Shown here piece by piece: positions 60,393 to 64,000 of a stretch of 64,000 bases of DNA. Where the stretch lies: the NCBI RefSeq assembly GCF_000559085.1, contig NZ_JALN02000001.1, positions 434,001-498,000 of the forward strand. The letters are read 5' to 3'. Positions within the stretch are counted from its first letter, which is position 1. Every line of letters begins with the position of its first letter. The position numbers and the translations under genes were made by a program. The notes beneath the pieces were generated by a model. The model searched no databases. It was not told where the DNA came from and saw only the letters and a program-made list of their open reading frames with translations. The DNA comes from Mycolicibacterium aromaticivorans JS19b1 = JCM 16368. GTDB lineage: Bacteria; Actinomycetota; Actinomycetes; Mycobacteriales; Mycobacteriaceae.

Positions 60393-61715
60393 TCAGTCCT
60401 GTCCAGACTCGTAGATGTCGGGCACACCGTCGTGGTCGAGATCGCGGTTCTCCAGCTCCCACACCAGCCGGTAGTGCCGGTTGCGCAGGCGGAGCACGAC
60501 CGAAGCGAGCAGAGCGGCCAGCAAACTTCCTGACAGCACTGCGACCTTGACCACATCCTGGCGTTCGGAACCCGGATCGTAAGCCAATTCGCCGATCAGC
60601 AGCGACACCGTGAACCCGATCCCGGCCAGCATCGACATGCCGAACACGTCGACCCAGCGCAAAGCCGAGTCGAGCCGGGCGCGAGTCACCGCGGCCAGCA
60701 CCCACGTGGTCCCGAACACCCCGACCGTCTTGCCGACCACCAGCGCGGCGACGATGCCCATCGCGATCGGATCGGACAGCGCCGTTATCAAACCGTCATA
60801 GCCGCCGAACGTGACACCGGCGGCGAAGAACGCGAACACCGGCACCGCGAACCCCGCCGACACCGGGCGTATCCGGTGCTCGAAATGCTCGGCGAGCCCG
60901 GGGCCGGCCTCCGGACCGCCGGCCGCTTCGCTACGCAGGACCGGCACCGCGAAACCGAGCAGCACCCCCGCAACCGTCGCGTGCACCCCGGACTCGTGAA
61001 CAAACGCCCAGGTGAGCGCGGCCAATGGGATCAGCAGCCACCATGACCGGATCCGGCGTTGTACCAGCACTGTGAACAGCGCCAACGGGATCAGGGCGAC
61101 CAGCAACGCGGTGAGATTGATCTTCTCGGTGTAGAACACCGCGATCACCGTGATCGCCAGCAGGTCGTCGACGACGGCGAGCGTGAGCAGGAACGTGCGC
61201 AGCGCCCCCGGCAGGTGGGTGGACAGCACGGCAAGCACCGCGACCGCGAACGCGATGTCGGTCGCCGTCGGGATGGCCCACCCCCGCGCCGCGCCGCCTC
61301 CTTCACCGAACGTGAAGGAGACGAAGATCACTGCCGGCACCACCATGCCGCCCACCGCGGCGGCGATCGGCAACGCGGCGCGACCGGGATCACGCAGATC
61401 GCCTGCGACGAATTCGCGCTTGAGTTCGAGCCCGACGACGAAGAAGAAGATCGCCAACAGCCCGTCGGCCGCCCAACCGCCCAGCGTCAGATCAAGGTGC
61501 AGGCCCAGCCGGTCGGTGCCGACGTGGAATTCGCCCAGCCGGTGGTAGGCCGCCGACCACGGTGAGTTCGCCCAGATCAGGGCGATTGCCGCAGCCGCCA
61601 GCAGCAGCGCGCCGCCGACGGTCTCCCTGCGCAGGATCGTGCTGACCCGCGATGTCTCCGACCACGATCCCCGGGCGAACAGCGCGCGGGCGAGATACGG
61701 CTTGCGGTCGGCCAC
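60393..61715 (-). CDS. nhaA: Na+/H+ antiporter NhaA with an acidic C-terminal tail
   Basis: A 440-residue antiporter of about 12 spans. Signatures: [76 protein letters not shown] (the DD pair that binds Na+/H+), and [19 protein letters not shown]. The C-terminus carries [12 protein letters not shown], which has the DxDxDG spacing of Ca2+-binding loops and is unusual for NhaA. GTG at 61715 has AGGAG four bases upstream; a TAGACT at 61786-61791 may be its -10. Mtb has other genes (Rv2683-Rv2688) here and no NhaA. Confidence 0.88.
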   Translation of the reverse strand: MADRKPYLARALFARGSWSETSRVSTILRRETVGGALLLAAAAIALIWANSPWSAAYHRLGEFHVGTDRLGLHLDLTLGGWAADGLLAIFFFVVGLELKREFVAGDLRDPGRAALPIAAAVGGMVVPAVIFVSFTFGEGGGAARGWAIPTATDIAFAVAVLAVLSTHLPGALRTFLLTLAVVDDLLAITVIAVFYTEKINLTALLVALIPLALFTVLVQRRIRSWWLLIPLAALTWAFVHESGVHATVAGVLLGFAVPVLRSEAAGGPEAGPGLAEHFEHRIRPVSAGFAVPVFAFFAAGVTFGGYDGLITALSDPIAMGIVAALVVGKTVGVFGTTWVLAAVTRARLDSALRWVDVFGMSMLAGIGFTVSLLIGELAYDPGSERQDVVKVAVLSGSLLAALLASVVLRLRNRHYRLVWELENRDLDHDGVPDIYESGQD

Positions 61716-61802
61716 CAGTCTCCTCAGACATCGACGGGCATGGAAAAGCTCACGCCGACCAGACTTCCCGGCACACCTGCGCAGCAGTCTAGCCGCCAGT
61801 CG

Positions 61803-62999
61803 TCAGCGAGTGAGTATCGCGACGCACTCGACGTGATGGGTGAGCGGGAACGAGTCGAACACCCGCAACTGCTCGACGTCGTAGCCCTGCTTGCGGTAGA
61901 GCCCGATGTCACGGGCGAATGATGCTGCCTCACAACCGATGTGGATCACCCGCGGGACTTCGGCGGTCGCCAGCTGTTCGATGACCTCCCGGCCGGCACC
62001 GGCTCGCGGCGGATCCAGCACCGCGACGTCTGCGCGACGTGGCTGTGCGCTCAGCGCCCGCCGGACCGAGTCGGTGACCACCGAGACGCAGGTGAGGTCG
62101 GCCAACGCCGCGTGCGCCGCCCGCGACGAGCCACGCGACGTGTCGACGGTCACCACCTGCCCGGATTCGCCGACGCCTTCGGCGAGCGCGGCCGCGAAAA
62201 CGCCCGAGCCGCCGTACAGATCCCACGCCGTCATCCCGGTGTCCAGCTGCGCCCACTGACCGATCAGGCCGCTGTACACCCGGGCAGCGTCGCGGTGCGC
62301 CTGCCAGAACGCCGTCACCGGTATTCGCCAGACCCGGTCGCCGACCCGTTGCACCGCTTCGTAATTGCCCTCGATCACCCGGGTCGAGACCTTGCGGCCC
62401 GACCGCGGCCCGGACTGCACGACGTGGCGGTCCCCGTCGTCGTCGACGGCCACGTGCACATGGGCCCCCGGCGCCCACGTCACATCCGCAAGCCCGTCGA
62501 GCATGCCGGGCGGCAGCTGCGCGCACTCCAGATCGGTGACGAGTTCCGAACTGTGATAACGGTGGAACCCCACCAGGCCCGCATCGGTGGTGTCCAGCCG
62601 CACCCGGGTGCGCCAGCCACGCGCGACGCCGTCACCGAGCGGTTCGGCAACCCCGTCCCAATGGAAATCACCGAGCCGGGCCAGCTGATTGGCCACCACC
62701 TGCCCCTTGAGCACCCGGGCCGCCTCCGGCGTGGCGAATGCCAGATCGCAGCAGCCGGCCCCGCCGACGCCGGCGATCCGGCACTGTGACGCCACCCGGT
62801 CCGGTGACGGCTGGAGAACCTCGATTGCCTCTGCGTGCCAATACGATCCGCGGTCGCCGGTCACCCGGGCCCGCACCACCTCACCGGGCAGGGCGTATCG
62901 CACGAACACCACCCGGCCGTCGTGGCGTGCCACGCAGCTACCCCCGTTGGCGGCCGCGCCGGTGGTCAGTTCCAGCTCGACCGTATCCCCCTGACTCAC
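61803..62999 (-). CDS. TrmA/RumA-type RNA uridine C5-methyltransferase, TRAM domain
   Basis: A 398-residue class I methyltransferase, matching Mtb Rv2689c. The N-terminal TRAM domain (about 1-60, GRVVFVRYALPGEVVRARV) binds RNA. A short cysteine cluster CRIAGVGGAGCC may hold an Fe-S centre. The SAM domain shows WDLYGGSGVFAAALAEG, then LDPPRAGAGREVIEQL and HIGCEAASFARDI (nucleophilic Cys). It should methylate U in rRNA or tRNA; the exact site is unknown. The GTG start is 7 nt after the stop of the transporter gene, so the two are probably one operon. Confidence 0.87.
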   Translation of the reverse strand: MSQGDTVELELTTGAAANGGSCVARHDGRVVFVRYALPGEVVRARVTGDRGSYWHAEAIEVLQPSPDRVASQCRIAGVGGAGCCDLAFATPEAARVLKGQVVANQLARLGDFHWDGVAEPLGDGVARGWRTRVRLDTTDAGLVGFHRYHSSELVTDLECAQLPPGMLDGLADVTWAPGAHVHVAVDDDGDRHVVQSGPRSGRKVSTRVIEGNYEAVQRVGDRVWRIPVTAFWQAHRDAARVYSGLIGQWAQLDTGMTAWDLYGGSGVFAAALAEGVGESGQVVTVDTSRGSSRAAHAALADLTCVSVVTDSVRRALSAQPRRADVAVLDPPRAGAGREVIEQLATAEVPRVIHIGCEAASFARDIGLYRKQGYDVEQLRVFDSFPLTHHVECVAILTR

Positions 63000-63006
63000 T
63001 ATCGAT

Positions 63007-64000
63007 TCACTCCAAGAAGCCCCGTCGTACGTCGCCCGGAGCGTTCTGCGACTGCAACTCGTGCACGCGCTCCGACGAATTGAGTTGCCACGGAACCGAA
63101 GTCACCATCACGTTCGGCATGAACAGCAGTCGGCCCTTGAGTCGCAACGCGCTCTGATTGTGCAGCACCTGCTCCCACCAGTGGCCGACCACATACTCCG
63201 GGATGAAGACCGTCACCACCGTGCGCGGCGCTTCCTTGCTGATCCGCTTGACGTAGTCGAGTACCGGACGGGTGACCTCTCGATACGGGGAGGCAACGAC
63301 TTTCAGCGGGACGGTGATGTCGCTGTCTTCCCACTTGTGGACCAGCTGGCGGGTCTCGGAGTCGTCGACGTTGACGGTGATGGCTTCGAGCACATCGGGC
63401 CGGGTGGCCCTGGCATAAGACAGTGCGCGCAACGTCGGCATGTGCAGCTTGGAGACCAGCACGACCGCGTGGTTACGGCTGGGCAGCACCACGTCGCCCT
63501 GCTCGGCTTCCTGCTCGGCAAGCTCGCGGGCCACGGTGTCGTAATGCTTGTGGATCGCCTTCATCAGAATGAAAAGGCTTGACATGGCCAGGATTGCGAT
63601 CCATGCGCCGGCGACGAACTTGGTGACCAGAACCACGATCAGCACGGCGCCGGTGGCGAGGAAGCCGATCGTGTTGATCACCCGCGAGCGCATCATGTGC
63701 CTACGGACGCGCGGATCGGTTTCGGTGCGCAAGTGGCGCGTCCAGTGCCGGACCATGCCGATCTGGCTGAGCGTGAACGACACGAACACGCCGACGATGT
63801 AGAGCTGGATGAGCGCGGTCACCTCGGCCCGGAAAGCCACCACGAAAGCGATCGCGGCCAACGCCAGGAACACGATGCCGTTAGAGAACGCCAGCCGGTC
63901 CCCGCGGGTGTGCAGCTGGCGGGGCAGGTAACGATCCTGAGCCAGGATCGAACCCAGCACCGGGAACCCGTTGAAGGCGGTGTTGGCCGCCAGCACCAGG
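63007..64000 (-). CDS. APC-family amino-acid/polyamine transporter, 5' part outside the window
   Basis: The C-terminal 330 residues of a transporter matching Mtb Rv2690c (about 657 residues). Visible: the last membrane spans (NGIVFLALAAIAFVVAFRA, LIQLYIVGVFVSFTLSQIG, TGAVLIVVLVTKFVAGAWIA), then a long cytoplasmic domain (from AVVLVSKLHMPTLRALSYA to the end) like the C-terminal extension of this subfamily. The frame is open to the right edge; an in-frame GTG at 63996 is not the true start. Substrate is not known. Confidence 0.87.
   Translation of the reverse strand, partial: LVLAANTAFNGFPVLGSILAQDRYLPRQLHTRGDRLAFSNGIVFLALAAIAFVVAFRAEVTALIQLYIVGVFVSFTLSQIGMVRHWTRHLRTETDPRVRRHMMRSRVINTIGFLATGAVLIVVLVTKFVAGAWIAILAMSSLFILMKAIHKHYDTVARELAEQEAEQGDVVLPSRNHAVVLVSKLHMPTLRALSYARATRPDVLEAITVNVDDSETRQLVHKWEDSDITVPLKVVASPYREVTRPVLDYVKRISKEAPRTVVTVFIPEYVVGHWWEQVLHNQSALRLKGRLLFMPNVMVTSVPWQLNSSERVHELQSQNAPGDVRRGFLE

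Noticed and set aside
61719..61743. Five-codon leader frame (MPVDV) before nhaA
   Set aside because: Very short with no ribosome site of its own; expected by chance.
1..64000. CRISPR arrays, tRNA/rRNA genes, insertion sequences, prophage genes
   Set aside because: None seen. The only tandem repeat has no spacers, and no transposase or integrase translation was found.

Overview
This is a high-GC actinobacterial chromosome segment, almost certainly from a fast-growing Mycolicibacterium/Mycobacterium. The basis is family recognition: orthologues of M. tuberculosis (Mtb) FadD15, Tgs1, DevR/DevS, Acg, Rv2629, Rv3131, Rv2030c, PfkB and Rv2004c, followed by the conserved block ZapE-RibD-Rv2672-AftC-MsrB-HemQ-HemY-HemE-DUF3000-RNaseD-Dxs-TrmA-APC that corresponds to Rv2670c-Rv2690c. 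No tRNA, rRNA, CRISPR array, insertion sequence or phage gene was seen.

Layout. (1) 1-2.9 kb: the N-terminal part of a FadD15-type acyl-CoA ligase, an SRPBCC protein, and a divergent Clp-N-domain/HTH protein whose promoter is overlaid by two identical-arm dyads. (2) 2.9-25.4 kb: a dormancy (DosR/DevR) regulon island. It holds the DevS-type heme/GAF sensor kinase, a DevR response regulator, two universal stress proteins, the triacylglycerol synthase Tgs1, an F420-type (Ddn-like) reductase, a pair of KAS-III-like condensing proteins, a complete group 3b-like NADP-linked [NiFe] hydrogenase operon with its maturation protease, an Rv2629-type protein, two Acg-type nitroreductases, the Rv2030c fusion, PfkB, and an Rv2004c-type kinase/P-loop protein. 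Several intergenic gaps carry sequences resembling the 14-bp DevR box (GGGACTWWAGTCCC), some as tandem pairs about 21 bp apart. (3) 25.4-36.2 kb: mixed accessory and regulatory genes: a decayed SHOCT protein, an orphan OmpR regulator, ferredoxin plus ApbE, an FkbM methyltransferase, an OmpR/histidine-kinase pair, a P-type ATPase fused to hemerythrin, an MgtC/DUF4010 membrane protein, a small secreted protein and a GNAT acetyltransferase. (4) 36.3-40.7 kb: a 1374-residue PAS-GAF-kinase-receiver-PAS-PP2C-anti-sigma protein followed by its STAS antagonist. (5) 40.7-64 kb: the conserved core block, interrupted by three tandem GGDEF-EAL membrane proteins (45.9-53.2 kb), a 36-bp minisatellite and an NhaA antiporter.

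How the genes fit together. The island is a hypoxia/redox module. DevS senses O2 or redox state and DevR drives hydrogen or NADPH cycling (hydrogenase), carbon storage as triacylglycerol (Tgs1), nitro/F420 redox enzymes and stress proteins. The later part is housekeeping: cell-wall arabinan (AftC), heme (HemE/HemY/HemQ), isoprenoids (Dxs) and RNA metabolism (RNase D, TrmA-like). Many promoters show a TANNNT -10 element 6-8 nt upstream of the start codon, the pattern of mycobacterial leaderless transcripts; I used this to choose several starts. All family assignments are by eye from translated sequence; no database search was run.
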